A stretch of DNA of 64,000 bases from Vibrio barjaei (GCF_001639065.2 NZ_LQXO02000006.1:226182-290181); one strand, 5' to 3'. Counted from the stretch's first letter, positions 1-8,853 are shown. The notes: generated by a model from the letters alone, not told the origin. Numbers and translations: made by a program.

Positions 1-101
1 ATGAGTCAGTTGCTATTATTGACGCGAGCCAGAAAATTGAAGATGTACAGCACTCGATCCAGCAGGTTGTGCGTACTTGGTTAGCAAAGCAAAAAGGGTA
101 A
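1..101 (+). CDS. tmk: Thymidylate kinase, C-terminal end (partial)
   Basis: Only the last 32 codons are present (reading frame begins at base 3, stop TAA at 99-101). The tail contains IIDASQKIEDV and ends RTWLAKQKG, which matches the C-terminal helix of bacterial thymidylate kinases, the enzymes that phosphorylate dTMP to dTDP for DNA synthesis. The assignment is supported mainly by position: holB starts 3 bases after the stop, as in the conserved tmk-holB-ycfH order of enterobacteria and vibrios. The catalytic P-loop lies outside the window. Confidence 0.85.
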   Translation, partial: ESVAIIDASQKIEDVQHSIQQVVRTWLAKQKG

Positions 102-104
102 TCT

Positions 105-1061
105 ATGCAAGTCTATCCGTGGTTAGTACCAATTTGGTCGAAGCTTAAGGATAACCTTGAACGACAGCACGTGCCCGGAGCGATGTTGATTCAAGCTAAG
201 GTAGGTTTGGCTCCGGAATCACTGATTGAACGATACGTCGCAGGGCTGATGTGTCAAAACGACAAGTCTGAACCTTGCGGATTCTGCCATTGTTGCGATT
301 TACTTAAGGCCAGTGGACACCCCGATGTTCACTATGTGCTTCCCGAGAAAGATAAAAAATCGTTATCCGTTGAGCAGATACGACAAGCAAACAAGTGGGC
401 ATTAGAGTCTTCTCAGTTTGGTCACTATCGAGTTATTGTTATTCCTCAAGCCGATCGTATGAATGCCTCGGCAGCCAATGCGCTGTTAAAAACACTCGAA
501 GAGCCTCCGGCGCAATGTTTGTTTATTTTGTTGACTGATAACACCAAGTTATTGCTGCCAACGATCAGAAGTCGTTGTGAAGTGTGGCATGTTTCATCGC
601 CTTCCGAACAAATGTGTATTGACTGGGTTAGCAAAGAGATAGGAAAGCCCGTCCCTCGTCATTCTGCGCTACTTTGCCATTTTGAACCGATTTCAACGCG
701 TCAGTTTGTAGAGTCGGGACAAAATAAAGAGTATCAAGCGTTAATTGGCGCCTTCATCGGTTTTATTCGTAGTGATGGTTTAGATACTAATGAATTTATC
801 ACAGCGTTAATGAAGAATAGTAGCGAGCTTTCTACTCAGCTCAATTGGTTGTGGTTACTTCTTAGCTGTGCTCAAAAATCTTCCTTAGGTATTGATATTC
901 AAACGTCTTTACCTGAAGCGAGCCAAATTGCTGAAGTGTACGGTTACGAAAGCCTATATACGCATGCTCAGTCGCTACAAGCACTGAGCGAGCAATTACG
1001 TTCCTTTCCAGGCCTTAACACTGAATTACTCGTGGCTGATTGGCTTTATGGGTTGAACTAA
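105..1061 (+). CDS. holB: DNA polymerase III, delta-prime subunit
   Basis: Clamp-loader subunit that, with delta and the DnaX proteins, opens the beta clamp and loads it on primed DNA. The 318-residue product has the family's AAA+ fold: a degenerate P-loop region near residue 30 (delta-prime does not hydrolyse ATP), a zinc module with cysteines at about 50, 58, 61 and 64, and the sensor-like segment ANALLKTLEEPP with IRSRC, the SRC motif, near residue 155. Length is close to the E. coli protein (334). The ATG lies 3 bases after the tmk stop, so the two are translationally linked. Identification is firm from motifs and synteny. Confidence 0.95.
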   Translation: MQVYPWLVPIWSKLKDNLERQHVPGAMLIQAKVGLAPESLIERYVAGLMCQNDKSEPCGFCHCCDLLKASGHPDVHYVLPEKDKKSLSVEQIRQANKWALESSQFGHYRVIVIPQADRMNASAANALLKTLEEPPAQCLFILLTDNTKLLLPTIRSRCEVWHVSSPSEQMCIDWVSKEIGKPVPRHSALLCHFEPISTRQFVESGQNKEYQALIGAFIGFIRSDGLDTNEFITALMKNSSELSTQLNWLWLLLSCAQKSSLGIDIQTSLPEASQIAEVYGYESLYTHAQSLQALSEQLRSFPGLNTELLVADWLYGLN

Positions 1062-1093
1062 GTCTAGAATTAGTCATTGCGCTATATTACTTT

Positions 1094-1123
1094 GAACGAG
1101 CTTGGCTAACGCAAAGCTCGTTC
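1094..1123 (+). other. Intercistronic hairpin between holB and ycfH
   Basis: A perfect 10-bp stem (GAACGAGCTT / AAGCTCGTTC) with a 10-base loop lies in the 90-base gap between holB and ycfH. It is not followed by a T-run, so it is probably an mRNA processing or stability element rather than a terminator. Seen directly in sequence; function is inference. Confidence 0.5.
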
Positions 1124-1151
1124 ATCATTATCAAATTTAAGTTAGAAAATT

Positions 1152-1919
1152 ATGTTTGTAGATTCTCACTGCCACCTAGACAAACTCGACTATGAGGATG
1201 TCCATTTGGACATTCAAGATGTGATTCATAAAGCTAAATCAGCCAATGTCGAGAAGCTGTTATCAGTGGGTGTGACATTAGGTTCATTTCCAAAGATGTT
1301 GGAGTTAATAGAACCTTATTCAGAGGTTATGGCCTCATGTGGTGTCCATCCATTAGACGTTGAAAGTGACTTCTCTCTTGAGCTGTTTAAGCAATATGCC
1401 TCACACAACCGAGTGGTTGCTATTGGTGAAACAGGACTGGATTACCACTATCAACCGGAAACAGCCGTCCTTCAGAAAACCCGATTTGAGCAACAGGTAG
1501 AGGTAGCGGTTGAGGTTAATAAGCCCCTGATTATTCATACGAGAAACGCACGTGAAGACACTTTAGCTATTCTGAAAAATGGTTCGGCTGACAAGTGTGG
1601 TGGTGTCATACATTGTTTTACAGAGGATTTGCCATTTGCTCAGGCAGCGATGGAGTTAGGCTTCTACATTTCTATCTCTGGAATTGTCACTTTTAGGCAA
1701 GCCAAAGAGCTGAAAGAGGTGGTTAAAGAGTTGCCGTTAGAGCGACTGCTTATTGAAACAGATTCGCCTTACCTTGCTCCTGTTCCTCATCGAGGGAAAG
1801 AGAATCAACCGGCTTATGTAGTTGAAGTTGCAGCGTACATAGCACAGTTAAAAGGGGTATCTCTTAAAGAAGTCGGTGAAAAAACAACCCAAAATTACCA
1901 CGATCTATTTTTGCGATAA
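1152..1919 (+). CDS. ycfH: TatD-family metal-dependent hydrolase (YcfH)
   Basis: A 255-residue TIM-barrel metallohydrolase of the TatD family (deoxyribonuclease-like; YcfH branch). Metal ligands are visible: HCH at residues 6-8, GETGLDYHY at 92-100 with E93, HTR at 129, IHCF with H154, and ETDSPYLAP with D204. Proteins of this family cleave 3' ends of DNA/RNA or remove D-amino acids from tRNA; the specific substrate of YcfH is less certain. It is the third gene of the tmk-holB-ycfH group and is followed by a strong terminator, so ptsG forms a separate unit. Confidence 0.92.
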   Translation: MFVDSHCHLDKLDYEDVHLDIQDVIHKAKSANVEKLLSVGVTLGSFPKMLELIEPYSEVMASCGVHPLDVESDFSLELFKQYASHNRVVAIGETGLDYHYQPETAVLQKTRFEQQVEVAVEVNKPLIIHTRNAREDTLAILKNGSADKCGGVIHCFTEDLPFAQAAMELGFYISISGIVTFRQAKELKEVVKELPLERLLIETDSPYLAPVPHRGKENQPAYVVEVAAYIAQLKGVSLKEVGEKTTQNYHDLFLR

Positions 1920-1946
1920 AAAATAAGTTTCTCGCTAAGAGTGATT

Positions 1947-1973
1947 AAAAAAGGCGCATATTGCGTCTTTTTT
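1947..1973 (+). terminator. Rho-independent terminator after ycfH
   Basis: A 12-bp stem with one G-U pair (AAAAAAGGCGCA / TGCGTCTTTTTT) and a 3-base loop, ending in a run of six T. It closes the tmk-holB-ycfH transcript. Confidence 0.9.
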
Positions 1974-2106
1974 GTTTTCTAAAATTGAAAAAGTCAAAAA
2001 AAGTCAATGTTCACCAAATCTGTTGAGAAAAAAGTAGTGAGTCTGCACAAACTGTAATTATGTTACGTAAAATAACTTAAGAGTGTATTTTATTCACTGC
2101 GTAAAA

Positions 2107-2136
2107 TTAATTAATGTTAATATTAACATTAATTAA
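2107..2136. promoter_or_regulatory. Perfect 30-bp palindrome upstream of ptsG
   Basis: Bases 2107-2136 read identically on both strands with no mismatch and no spacer, centred between 2121 and 2122; the core is GTTAATATTAAC and it is flanked by TTAATTAA arms. It lies about 240 bases upstream of the ptsG start in an AT-rich leader and shortly before a CRP-like site. A perfect dyad of this length is unlikely by chance even in AT-rich DNA and suggests an operator for a dimeric or tetrameric regulator. No T-rich tail makes it a typical terminator. The bound protein is unknown; it does not resemble the Mlc/NagC consensus. Confidence 0.6.
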
Positions 2137-2153
2137 AACAATGACTTATGATT

Positions 2154-2169
2154 TGTGTAAAGCATTACA
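2154..2169. promoter_or_regulatory. Candidate CRP site upstream of ptsG
   Basis: TGTGT-AAAGCA-TTACA resembles the CRP consensus TGTGA-N6-TCACA at 8 of 10 conserved positions. ptsG is cAMP-CRP activated in enterobacteria, so the placement is sensible. The rest of the roughly 400-base leader (1974-2373) holds an AT-rich promoter region and a long 5' untranslated region with SD AGGAG 7 bases before the ATG; I saw no other gene in it. Confidence 0.5.
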
Positions 2170-2373
2170 TTTTGGCTAATGAACTGTGATCCAAGCGTAG
2201 TTTTGAAACTAAATTTCGTAAGTGTGTAGAAACCATGAGGGGCATCAATATATATTTAGAGGCAGAAAATATAATTCAATTCGTGGTTACATTTTCTATG
2301 GGTGCTAACATTTAAGGCTACGGGGGTGTGCCGTTAGAGCCCATAAACTAATAACTTTATCAGGAGCATAAAC

Positions 2374-3807
2374 ATGTTTAAGAACCTTTTTGCTAACCTG
2401 CAAAAAGTTGGTAAGTCTCTGATGCTACCAGTATCGGTGTTACCAGTTGCAGGTATTCTACTTGGGGTAGGCGCTGCCAACCTTGGCTTCATCCCAGATG
2501 TTGTTTCTAATCTAATGGAACAAGCTGGTGGTTCAGTATTCGGCCAAATGGCTCTTCTATTCGCTGTGGGTGTTGCACTAGGCTTCACTAACAACGATGG
2601 TGTTGCAGGTCTTGCTGCAATCGTTGGTTACGGCATCATGACAGCTACGCTAAGCGTTATGGCTGGCGTAATGGGTGTTGAAAAAATCGATACAGGTGTA
2701 CTAGGTGGTATCCTTGTCGGTGGTGTGGCTGCTTGGGCATTCAACCGTTTCTTCAAAATTCAGCTTCCAGAATATCTTGGTTTCTTCGCTGGTAAGCGTG
2801 CTGTGCCAATCATCACTGGTTTCACTGCAATCGCACTAGGTATCGTACTATCTATCGTATGGCCACCAATCGGCGCTGCAATCGGTGCATTCTCTCACTG
2901 GGCTGCTGAGCAAAACCCACAACTAGCATTCGGTATCTACGGTGTTGTTGAGCGTTCTCTAATCCCATTCGGTCTACACCACGTTTGGAACGTACCATTC
3001 TTCTTCGAAGCAGGTACTTGTGTAAACGCAGCGGGCGAAACTCAAAACGGCGTACTAACTTGTTACCTAGTTGCAGATGAAGCATCTCGTGCTGCTGGTA
3101 ATGGCTTCGGTCAGCTAGCGGGCGGTTACATGTTCAAGATGTTCGGTCTACCAGCTGCTGCAATCGCTATTGCACACTGTGCTAAACCAGAGAACCGCGC
3201 GAAAGTTATGGGTATCATGGCTTCTGCAGCACTAACATCGTTCCTAACAGGTATTACTGAGCCAATCGAATTCTCATTCCTATTCGTTGCTCCAGTACTA
3301 TACGCAATCCACGCTCTACTAGCTGGCTCTGCATACGTTGTTGCTAACACTCTAGGTTTTGTACACGGTACTTCATTCTCACACGGTCTTATCGACTTCC
3401 TAGTTCTTTCTGGCCACGCTCAGAAAATGGGTCTGATGATTGGTGTTGGTCTAGTATACGCGGCAATCTACTACTTTGTGTTCCGTACAGTTATCACTGC
3501 AATGGACCTTAAGACTCCAGGTCGTGAAGACGAGTCTGAAGATGCAGCTGCGGCAGTTTCTGGTAGCGAAATGGCTGGCGAACTAGTTGCGGCATTCGGT
3601 GGTAAAGCTAACATCACAGGTTTAGACGCATGTATTACTCGTCTGCGTGTAGCGGTAGCTGACACTGAAATCGTTGACCAAGATAAGCTTAAGCAACTTG
3701 GTGCGGCAGGTGTAGTTGTAGTATCAGGTGGTGTTCAAGCTATCTTCGGTACTAAATCAGATAACCTGAAAACAGATATGGACGAGTGGATTCGTAACCA
3801 CGGCTAA
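2374..3807 (+). CDS. ptsG: PTS glucose transporter, EIICB component
   Basis: Glucose-specific enzyme IICB: the membrane EIIC domain (about residues 1-385, many transmembrane helices) imports and phosphorylates glucose, using phosphate carried by the EIIB domain (about 400-477). The EIIB phosphocysteine is C420 in [11 protein letters not shown], and EIIC carries [11 protein letters not shown] and [11 protein letters not shown], hallmarks of the glucose/GlcNAc family. At 477 residues it matches E. coli PtsG. Codon choice is strongly biased to optimal codons, as for highly expressed genes. The SD is AGGAG. Its probable repressor gene mlc lies only 5 kb away in this window. A strong terminator follows. 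Confidence 0.96.
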   Translation: MFKNLFANLQKVGKSLMLPVSVLPVAGILLGVGAANLGFIPDVVSNLMEQAGGSVFGQMALLFAVGVALGFTNNDGVAGLAAIVGYGIMTATLSVMAGVMGVEKIDTGVLGGILVGGVAAWAFNRFFKIQLPEYLGFFAGKRAVPIITGFTAIALGIVLSIVWPPIGAAIGAFSHWAAEQNPQLAFGIYGVVERSLIPFGLHHVWNVPFFFEAGTCVNAAGETQNGVLTCYLVADEASRAAGNGFGQLAGGYMFKMFGLPAAAIAIAHCAKPENRAKVMGIMASAALTSFLTGITEPIEFSFLFVAPVLYAIHALLAGSAYVVANTLGFVHGTSFSHGLIDFLVLSGHAQKMGLMIGVGLVYAAIYYFVFRTVITAMDLKTPGREDESEDAAAAVSGSEMAGELVAAFGGKANITGLDACITRLRVAVADTEIVDQDKLKQLGAAGVVVVSGGVQAIFGTKSDNLKTDMDEWIRNHG

Positions 3808-3829
3808 TCAACACGTTCAATAACAATGG

Positions 3830-3857
3830 AAAGGGAAGCATTTGCTTCCCTTTTTTT
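3830..3857 (+). terminator. Rho-independent terminator after ptsG
   Basis: An 11-bp stem, AAAGGGAAGCA / TGCTTCCCTTT, with a 2-base (effectively 4-base) loop and a seven-T run. Confidence 0.93.
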
Positions 3858-4013
3858 GTTTGTGTGAAGTGGAAATTCTTGCTCTCTGTTTTCCTTGTCA
3901 TGACATTTGTACTACGTGCCTCTCTAGAATGCCGTTATTCCAACTTACATGCCAGACGATATAAGCTCTCAATTAAGCAGAAGAGCAGGCATGAACAATC
4001 AGAGAGCAAACCT

Positions 4014-4559
4014 ATGAAAATTAAATTTCCTTTGGTAGTGGTATTTACTATGGCTACCATTTCGTCATTTGCAACGTTTGCAAGCAATACTGCTGGCGGT
4101 GAAGAGCAATGGCAAATTGTTGAAGAAAACCAAACTGCTACTCCAGCGGCAAGTAAGCCAGCCCAAAGCAGTCAAAAATCTAATCAGTCTAGAAGTTCAT
4201 CGCGCAGCAGCGGTGGTAACTCTGGCTTCAAGATCGGTATGGGACTGGATCAAGGATTAAGTATTGTTGGTCAAATCAATAATACTGTTAACTTTGCCGT
4301 GGGCAACGATGGTGTTGCTGCGGACTATATTTTTAGTCGTGGACAATTTGGTGGAGACGTACCGTTTAGCTGGTTTGCTGGCGTTGGTGGTCAAATTCAA
4401 CGTTCTGACAAGTTTGGACCGCGTGTTGCACTTGGCGTAGAACTCCCTTTTGCACGCAGTTGGGACGCTTACGCTCAGTTAACACCGAATCTGATGTTTG
4501 ATAATAGTGATTTGAAGTTAGGTATTGGTGCGGGTATCGGTGTTAGATACAGCTTCTAA
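4014..4559 (+). CDS. Secreted outer-membrane barrel-like protein, function unknown
   Basis: A 181-residue protein. I chose the ATG at 4014 because it opens a classic signal peptide (MKIKFPLVVVFTMATISSFA, cleavage near ATFAS); the frame can be extended upstream to 3864 but that extension is not signal-like. After a Q/S-rich linker (residues about 45-70: KPAQSSQKSNQSRSSSRSS) comes a region of alternating glycine and aromatic residues, ending in VRYSF with a C-terminal phenylalanine, the usual signature of an outer-membrane beta-barrel. I do not recognise a named family. It stands alone between two terminators. Barrel fold is inferred from sequence pattern. Confidence 0.7.
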   Translation: MKIKFPLVVVFTMATISSFATFASNTAGGEEQWQIVEENQTATPAASKPAQSSQKSNQSRSSSRSSGGNSGFKIGMGLDQGLSIVGQINNTVNFAVGNDGVAADYIFSRGQFGGDVPFSWFAGVGGQIQRSDKFGPRVALGVELPFARSWDAYAQLTPNLMFDNSDLKLGIGAGIGVRYSF

Positions 4560-4570
4560 ATTGAATCATA

Positions 4571-4608
4571 AAAAATGCCAGCATTTAGTTAGATGCTGGC
4601 ATTTTTTT
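4571..4608. terminator. Bidirectional terminator between the barrel gene and metS
   Basis: Stem AAAAATGCCAGCAT / ATGCTGGCATTTTT with an 8-base loop, A-run on one side and T-run on the other, so it can end the rightward barrel gene and the leftward metPS transcripts. Confidence 0.92.
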
Positions 4609-4626
4609 TAAAAAAGAAATTTTGGG

Positions 4627-4719
4627 TTATTTATCCATGGCTTTCTTAATACAGTAGGATGCACCACCCCATGTAATGCCAAGTCCTAAAACCATCATAA
4701 AGATTGCACTGACCGTCAT
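4627..4719 (-). CDS. metS: MetS-like small subunit of a methionine/alanine importer
   Basis: A 30-residue single-span membrane microprotein beginning MTVSAIFMMVLGLGITWGG and ending in a basic tail (IKKAMDK). Its ATG comes one base after the stop of the upstream NSS-family transporter, so the two are translationally coupled. In Corynebacterium glutamicum MetP needs the small MetS protein for methionine and alanine uptake, and short proteins of this type follow many bacterial NSS transporters; the GLGxxWGG-like core fits that family. It is too short for most gene finders. Role is by family and context. Confidence 0.82.
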   Translation of the reverse strand: MTVSAIFMMVLGLGITWGGASYCIKKAMDK

Positions 4720-4720
4720 A

Positions 4721-6190
4721 TTACGCCTCTTTCTTACTGGTTAAATTAATCACGACTCCGACCACAACGAGCAGCCCCATAAGTCCCCATCCTAACAAAA
4801 GCAGATCCGATTGGTCGTAACCACCATAGCCTTCGGTAAAGAGAGCTTTAAACTTCGTGGCGACGATAATTGCTAGGATGACAGGAGTAATGAATCGAAG
4901 ACATACGTCGAACCAAGTACCAATAGTGAAGTCGGATATTTGATTGACATAGTCACGTACATCCGCAATTTTTAACAACCAAGCCATAAGTATAATTTCG
5001 ATTAAGCAGCTTGCGACGATACCAACGTTATTTGCGAAATGGTCGACAAGGTCGAGCAGTAGTAAACCTCCGTTAGTGGCAAAGGCCATAGAGATAACTA
5101 AGCCTGCACCACAGATAACGCTTGCCGCTTTATTTCTACGCCACTTCAGCTTGTCAATGACGGCAGATGTCACAGCTTCCATAATAGAAATGTGTGAGCT
5201 CAAACCTGCGATGACAAGTGCAAAGAAGAAAAGTGGCCCTAGGATATATGGAGCTGGTAGTAAGTTAATCGCTGCCGGTAAAGTTACAAATGCAAGACCA
5301 ACCCCTGCGGTAACGACTTCAGTCAAAGGTTTACCCTGTTCTTGTGCCATATAGCCCAAAACAGAGAAAATCATGATACCCGCTAGTATTGAGAAGCCGC
5401 AGTTAATAAGGACTGTCATAAACGCGTTATTGGTGATATCTGACTTCTCGGGTAAGTAACTGGAGTAGGCGAGCATGATGGCAAAGCCAATGCTTAACGT
5501 GAAGAAGATCTGCCCATAGGCGGCTGCCCAAACTTTTACATCCCAAATCTTGCTGAAATCAGGTTCAAACATATAGTTGACACCATCTAGTGCGCCTGGA
5601 AGGAAGATCATACGACCGATCAGCAGTAAAACCATGATAAACAGTACAGGCATCATGATTTTCGCCGCGCGCTCAATACCAGATTTAACGCCACCTGCAA
5701 TTGCTGCATAAGTAATGGCCCAAGCAATAAGCATCGACCCTGCTATTTTCCATTGAATATCACCAAGGTTACTCGGAGAGTTGTCACCAAGCTGCAAGTA
5801 TTCACTGAAGAAAAACGCATTGGTATCGGTTCCCCAACTTTGCGTGAAAGACATACCGAAGTATGAAATAGCCCATCCGATAACCGCCACATAGTAAACG
5901 GCGATGGTGGCTGCGACACCAACTTGAAACCAACCCAGCCATTCAAACTTGCTGTTGATTTTAGCCAAGGTTGCTGGCGCAGAACCGCGATACTTCTGAC
6001 CCATACTGAACTCTAAGATCATAAAGGGGATACCGGCAGTAATCATGGCGAACAAATAGGGAATAAAGAACGCACCACCGCCATTTTCATAAGCCATATA
6101 AGGGAAACGCCAGATATTACCAAGTCCAATGGCTGAACCTACCGCTGCAAGTATGAATCCCGCTCGAGATCCCCACTGTTCACGTTTCAT
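4721..6190 (-). CDS. metP: Sodium-dependent NSS-family transporter (MetP-like)
   Basis: A 489-residue neurotransmitter:sodium symporter-family protein of the inner membrane. The N-terminus carries the family signature WGSRAGFILAAVGSAIGLGN followed by WRFPYMAYENGGGAFF in helix 1, which forms the Na+ and amino-acid site. The following metS gene suggests a methionine/alanine importer, but the exact substrate cannot be read from sequence. Length fits the bacterial 11-12 helix members. The SD is AAGGAG (minus strand) 6-8 bases before the ATG. Upstream lie about 480 bases without a gene. Confidence 0.88.
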   Translation of the reverse strand: MKREQWGSRAGFILAAVGSAIGLGNIWRFPYMAYENGGGAFFIPYLFAMITAGIPFMILEFSMGQKYRGSAPATLAKINSKFEWLGWFQVGVAATIAVYYVAVIGWAISYFGMSFTQSWGTDTNAFFFSEYLQLGDNSPSNLGDIQWKIAGSMLIAWAITYAAIAGGVKSGIERAAKIMMPVLFIMVLLLIGRMIFLPGALDGVNYMFEPDFSKIWDVKVWAAAYGQIFFTLSIGFAIMLAYSSYLPEKSDITNNAFMTVLINCGFSILAGIMIFSVLGYMAQEQGKPLTEVVTAGVGLAFVTLPAAINLLPAPYILGPLFFFALVIAGLSSHISIMEAVTSAVIDKLKWRRNKAASVICGAGLVISMAFATNGGLLLLDLVDHFANNVGIVASCLIEIILMAWLLKIADVRDYVNQISDFTIGTWFDVCLRFITPVILAIIVATKFKALFTEGYGGYDQSDLLLLGWGLMGLLVVVGVVINLTSKKEA

Positions 6191-6673
6191 AATTAACTCC
6201 TTTTAGTGAATCTTCTACATGGCGTCATCTATATTTAAATCCAAATATTGTTCTGGAATGGATGTTTCTGCTTATTGATGAATATTCAAATAATATATTT
6301 TCTAAAATGGTTCTTAGTTTGAATATTACTCTGCATAGAGTGATTAAAATAGATGATGCGACTGGGTTTTGTGCTTTCTAATGTTTTGTAATGAAACATT
6401 TAGCTACAAATTAAAATCAGAGTAACGCCGTTATTGCTTGATCGCAATAGATTTCACTGTGAGGGAATGAGCTGGTATCTAGTGATTAATCTCTTGTGAT
6501 TGAGGTATTATGGATTTATATGTCAAATTGATGAGTTTTCACTCTCTATGCTTCTTTTTTCTTTTATAAAATTCAGTGAAATATTCTTAAAAATTTCCTG
6601 TGATTTTATCTGGCCATATATCGCCGTGTAGCATAAAAGTTCTCGTAATGTACTGTAAATGTTAACAATTAAG
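6191..6673. other. Gene-free region upstream of metP
   Basis: About 480 AT-rich bases between two leftward genes. It must hold the metP promoter. The only structured element I noticed is an inverted repeat TATTGC-N6-GCAATA at 6432-6449. There is no convincing terminator for the barrel gene to its right and no supported reading frame. Confidence 0.5.
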
Positions 6674-7261
6674 TTAGAATCTGAAACTGATGCCAAAATT
6701 GGTTTGAAACTGATTCATCCATTTGGTTTTAAAGCCGATAAGACAGCTTTGGTCTTCTGTCGGCAAGTTACAAATGGATATGGTTTCGTTACTCACTACG
6801 GTGCCTTGCCAACGAATTTGCCCGTTTAAAGCGAAGTTTTTGGTTAGATGATATTCCATTCCACCAAATATACTTGCCGCAAATCCAGTATGTGACTTAG
6901 TCCACTCCCCAGAAGTATGAGATGCGCCAAGTCCTGCTCCTATGTATGTAGAGGTTTGGTCGTTAACTCGATATTCAGCGCTACTTTGAAACTGGAGGTA
7001 TTGAATTTGAGAGTCCAAGTTTAAGGTATCTAATGAAGAGTCTTGCTGAGAGTAAAATACACCCATTCGCCCGTTACGAAATGGCAACTCAATCGCTAAT
7101 GCTGCATTTGCCGATGGGGAAATATCATAACTCTCTCCATTGCCATTTTCCGCAGCACCTCCCATCGAGTAGCCGATAAACGGTGTCACAATGACACTGG
7201 CATAACTTGAAAAGCTTAAGAGTGTCGTGACAAGGGGGAGCAGTAAGAACCTGTATATCAT
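6674..7261 (-). CDS. Small outer-membrane beta-barrel protein
   Basis: A 195-residue protein with a signal peptide (MIYRFLLLPLVTTLLSFSSYA) and alternating hydrophobic/polar strands rich in glycine and aromatics, ending FGISFRF with a terminal phenylalanine. This is the pattern of the OmpA-like/OmpW-size eight-stranded barrels of the OMP_b-brl type. Two cysteines near the C-terminus (SICNLPTEDQSC) might form a periplasmic or surface disulphide. It is divergent from the YnhF-like/patatin pair, sharing a 160-base intergenic region. No specific function can be given. Confidence 0.7.
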   Translation of the reverse strand: MIYRFLLLPLVTTLLSFSSYASVIVTPFIGYSMGGAAENGNGESYDISPSANAALAIELPFRNGRMGVFYSQQDSSLDTLNLDSQIQYLQFQSSAEYRVNDQTSTYIGAGLGASHTSGEWTKSHTGFAASIFGGMEYHLTKNFALNGQIRWQGTVVSNETISICNLPTEDQSCLIGFKTKWMNQFQTNFGISFRF

Positions 7262-7422
7262 TTTTGCTTTCCTCTAAATAAGAACCGATTGGCTACAATT
7301 CACGTCTGGGATGTACTAGTTTTAATTATAGTGTGACATTTACGTCATAAATTTTAAGTGGTTACCTGTATATTGTAATTGTATGTCATAATAGTAATTA
7401 AATTGTTACAACTGGAGGTGTT

Positions 7423-7515
7423 ATGGAATACGATCTTAAACTAGCTCTGACGATCACGACGATTGCGTTTAGCACTATTGTTGCGTTTGGACTTATCGCT
7501 ATCCTAACTGCATAG
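7423..7515 (+). CDS. YnhF-like 30-residue membrane microprotein
   Basis: Starts MEYDLKLALTITTIAFSTIV and ends GLIAILTA. The pattern DLK-x2-L-x2-TTI-x4-IVA-x-GL-x-A-x-L matches what I recall of the E. coli microprotein YnhF (29 residues), a single-span inner-membrane protein of unknown function. A very strong SD, GGAGG, lies 5 bases before the ATG, and only 7 bases separate its stop from the patatin gene, so they form a two-gene unit. The coding reading is well supported by SD, membrane-span composition and family resemblance; the function is unknown. Confidence 0.8.
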   Translation: MEYDLKLALTITTIAFSTIVAFGLIAILTA

Positions 7516-7522
7516 GGGCTAT

Positions 7523-8710
7523 ATGGCGAATCTTGGGTTAATTACCAATACCCGAACCGTCATAGATGATGCTCAGTTACAAAAATATATTGGCGGTAAA
7601 ACGGCGTTAGTTGCACAGGGAGGAGGCCAGCGAGGTATCTTCACATCTGGTGTGCTAGACGCCTTTTTGTTGTCTAATTTTGACCCATTTGATGAGTTTT
7701 ATGGGACTTCAGCTGGCGCATTGAACATTTGCGCATACCTTTCTAGACAAGCCGGCCTCGGCAAATCTTTTATTCTCGACCTCACCACCGATCCACAGTT
7801 TTTTAATCTGTTCAGCTTTATTCGTCGGAAACAGTATCTCAACTTAGAATGGGCGCTCGACAGAATTTGCGAGTATCCGTATAAGCTAGATATCGATATG
7901 GGGCGAAGGGTCATTGGTCAGCGAAGAGCATTCGCAGCGGTCACTGATGTTTCAACTCTCAAAGATCATTATTTCCCGATGTTGCGAGAGGATTGGTATC
8001 AAGTTTTGATGGCCACGAGTGCGATTCCCAATTTATTTGAGGGATCGGTAACATTGAATCAACAAGCATTCATCGATGGGGGGGTATCCGCGTCAATACC
8101 CGTTCAAGAAGCATGGCGACAAGAAAACCGCACAATCGTTGTGATTAGAACAGAAGAGTGTGGAGGTGAAGATACTCCAGTGGTGGATGATCAACCCGTT
8201 GCCACCGAACCGCCAACCTGGTTCAGGGAGTCGCTTAACGGTTTGCAACAGCAGTGGCAAGAAAAAATACAGAGTTGGTCTAATGATTGGAATGGCTTCT
8301 TTGATAACCAAATATTAAAAGCTCAAGAAAGTAAGCATGCACAACACCTTAATCTAATTAATGGTGGCCGATGGCTGTTCGGCGCTGCAGATATTTACCG
8401 TCTTAGTCATTTATTTGGAGAAAAGTTTGATTCTGGGTTAGCTGACATGCTCATGGTGCATTACCAAACATATGCGTTAACTCAAGAGTTCTTGAAAACC
8501 CCACCTGATGACTGTTTCGTATTACAAATTGCTCCAGAAGTGGCTTTAAAAACCGCTTCTTTAATGAGTGATCCTGAGGATATTTTGCATGACTATCAGC
8601 TTGGGCTCGATGCTGGATTCCATTTTGTCGAGCGTTATAATCTTGCAAGCATCACTCAAGTTAACGCTTCAGAAACGTCCGGCCTTTGGCTACCATCTCA
8701 AACAGGCTAG
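7523..8710 (+). CDS. Patatin-like phospholipase (YjjU/RssA type)
   Basis: A 395-residue patatin-family serine lipid hydrolase. The oxyanion motif QGGGQRG is at 32-38, the nucleophile elbow GTSAG at 61-65 (Ser63), and the catalytic Asp in DGGVSASIP at 185, so the Ser-Asp dyad is intact. There is no signal peptide; like E. coli YjjU it should act at the cytoplasmic membrane on phospholipid or acyl esters, substrate unknown. It follows the YnhF-like microprotein by 7 bases. A second, clearly paralogous patatin is at 16956-18101. The C-terminal third has no recognised domain. Confidence 0.88.
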   Translation: MANLGLITNTRTVIDDAQLQKYIGGKTALVAQGGGQRGIFTSGVLDAFLLSNFDPFDEFYGTSAGALNICAYLSRQAGLGKSFILDLTTDPQFFNLFSFIRRKQYLNLEWALDRICEYPYKLDIDMGRRVIGQRRAFAAVTDVSTLKDHYFPMLREDWYQVLMATSAIPNLFEGSVTLNQQAFIDGGVSASIPVQEAWRQENRTIVVIRTEECGGEDTPVVDDQPVATEPPTWFRESLNGLQQQWQEKIQSWSNDWNGFFDNQILKAQESKHAQHLNLINGGRWLFGAADIYRLSHLFGEKFDSGLADMLMVHYQTYALTQEFLKTPPDDCFVLQIAPEVALKTASLMSDPEDILHDYQLGLDAGFHFVERYNLASITQVNASETSGLWLPSQTG

Positions 8711-8853
8711 TTATTATTTGTCGTGAAAAAAGCACCGATATTGTTAACAGCTCTTTAATCATCTATTGATTGTTTTTTATACGTCAGATTTTATTGATTC
8801 CTTTGCCAACCAATGGCGGATGGTGATTTAAGCCCCAAAGATTCATCTATATG

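Noticed and set aside
2107..2136. The ptsG palindrome as a rho-independent terminator
   Set aside because: No GC-rich stem and no T-run; it consists of AT-rich dyad sequence.
1974..2373. Mlc operator in the ptsG leader
   Set aside because: Only fragmentary matches (ATTTCG, GAAAC) to the Mlc consensus as I recall it; not strong enough to list.
3864..4013. N-terminal extension of the barrel protein
   Set aside because: The signal peptide begins at 4014; the extension has no SD and includes part of the ptsG terminator surroundings.
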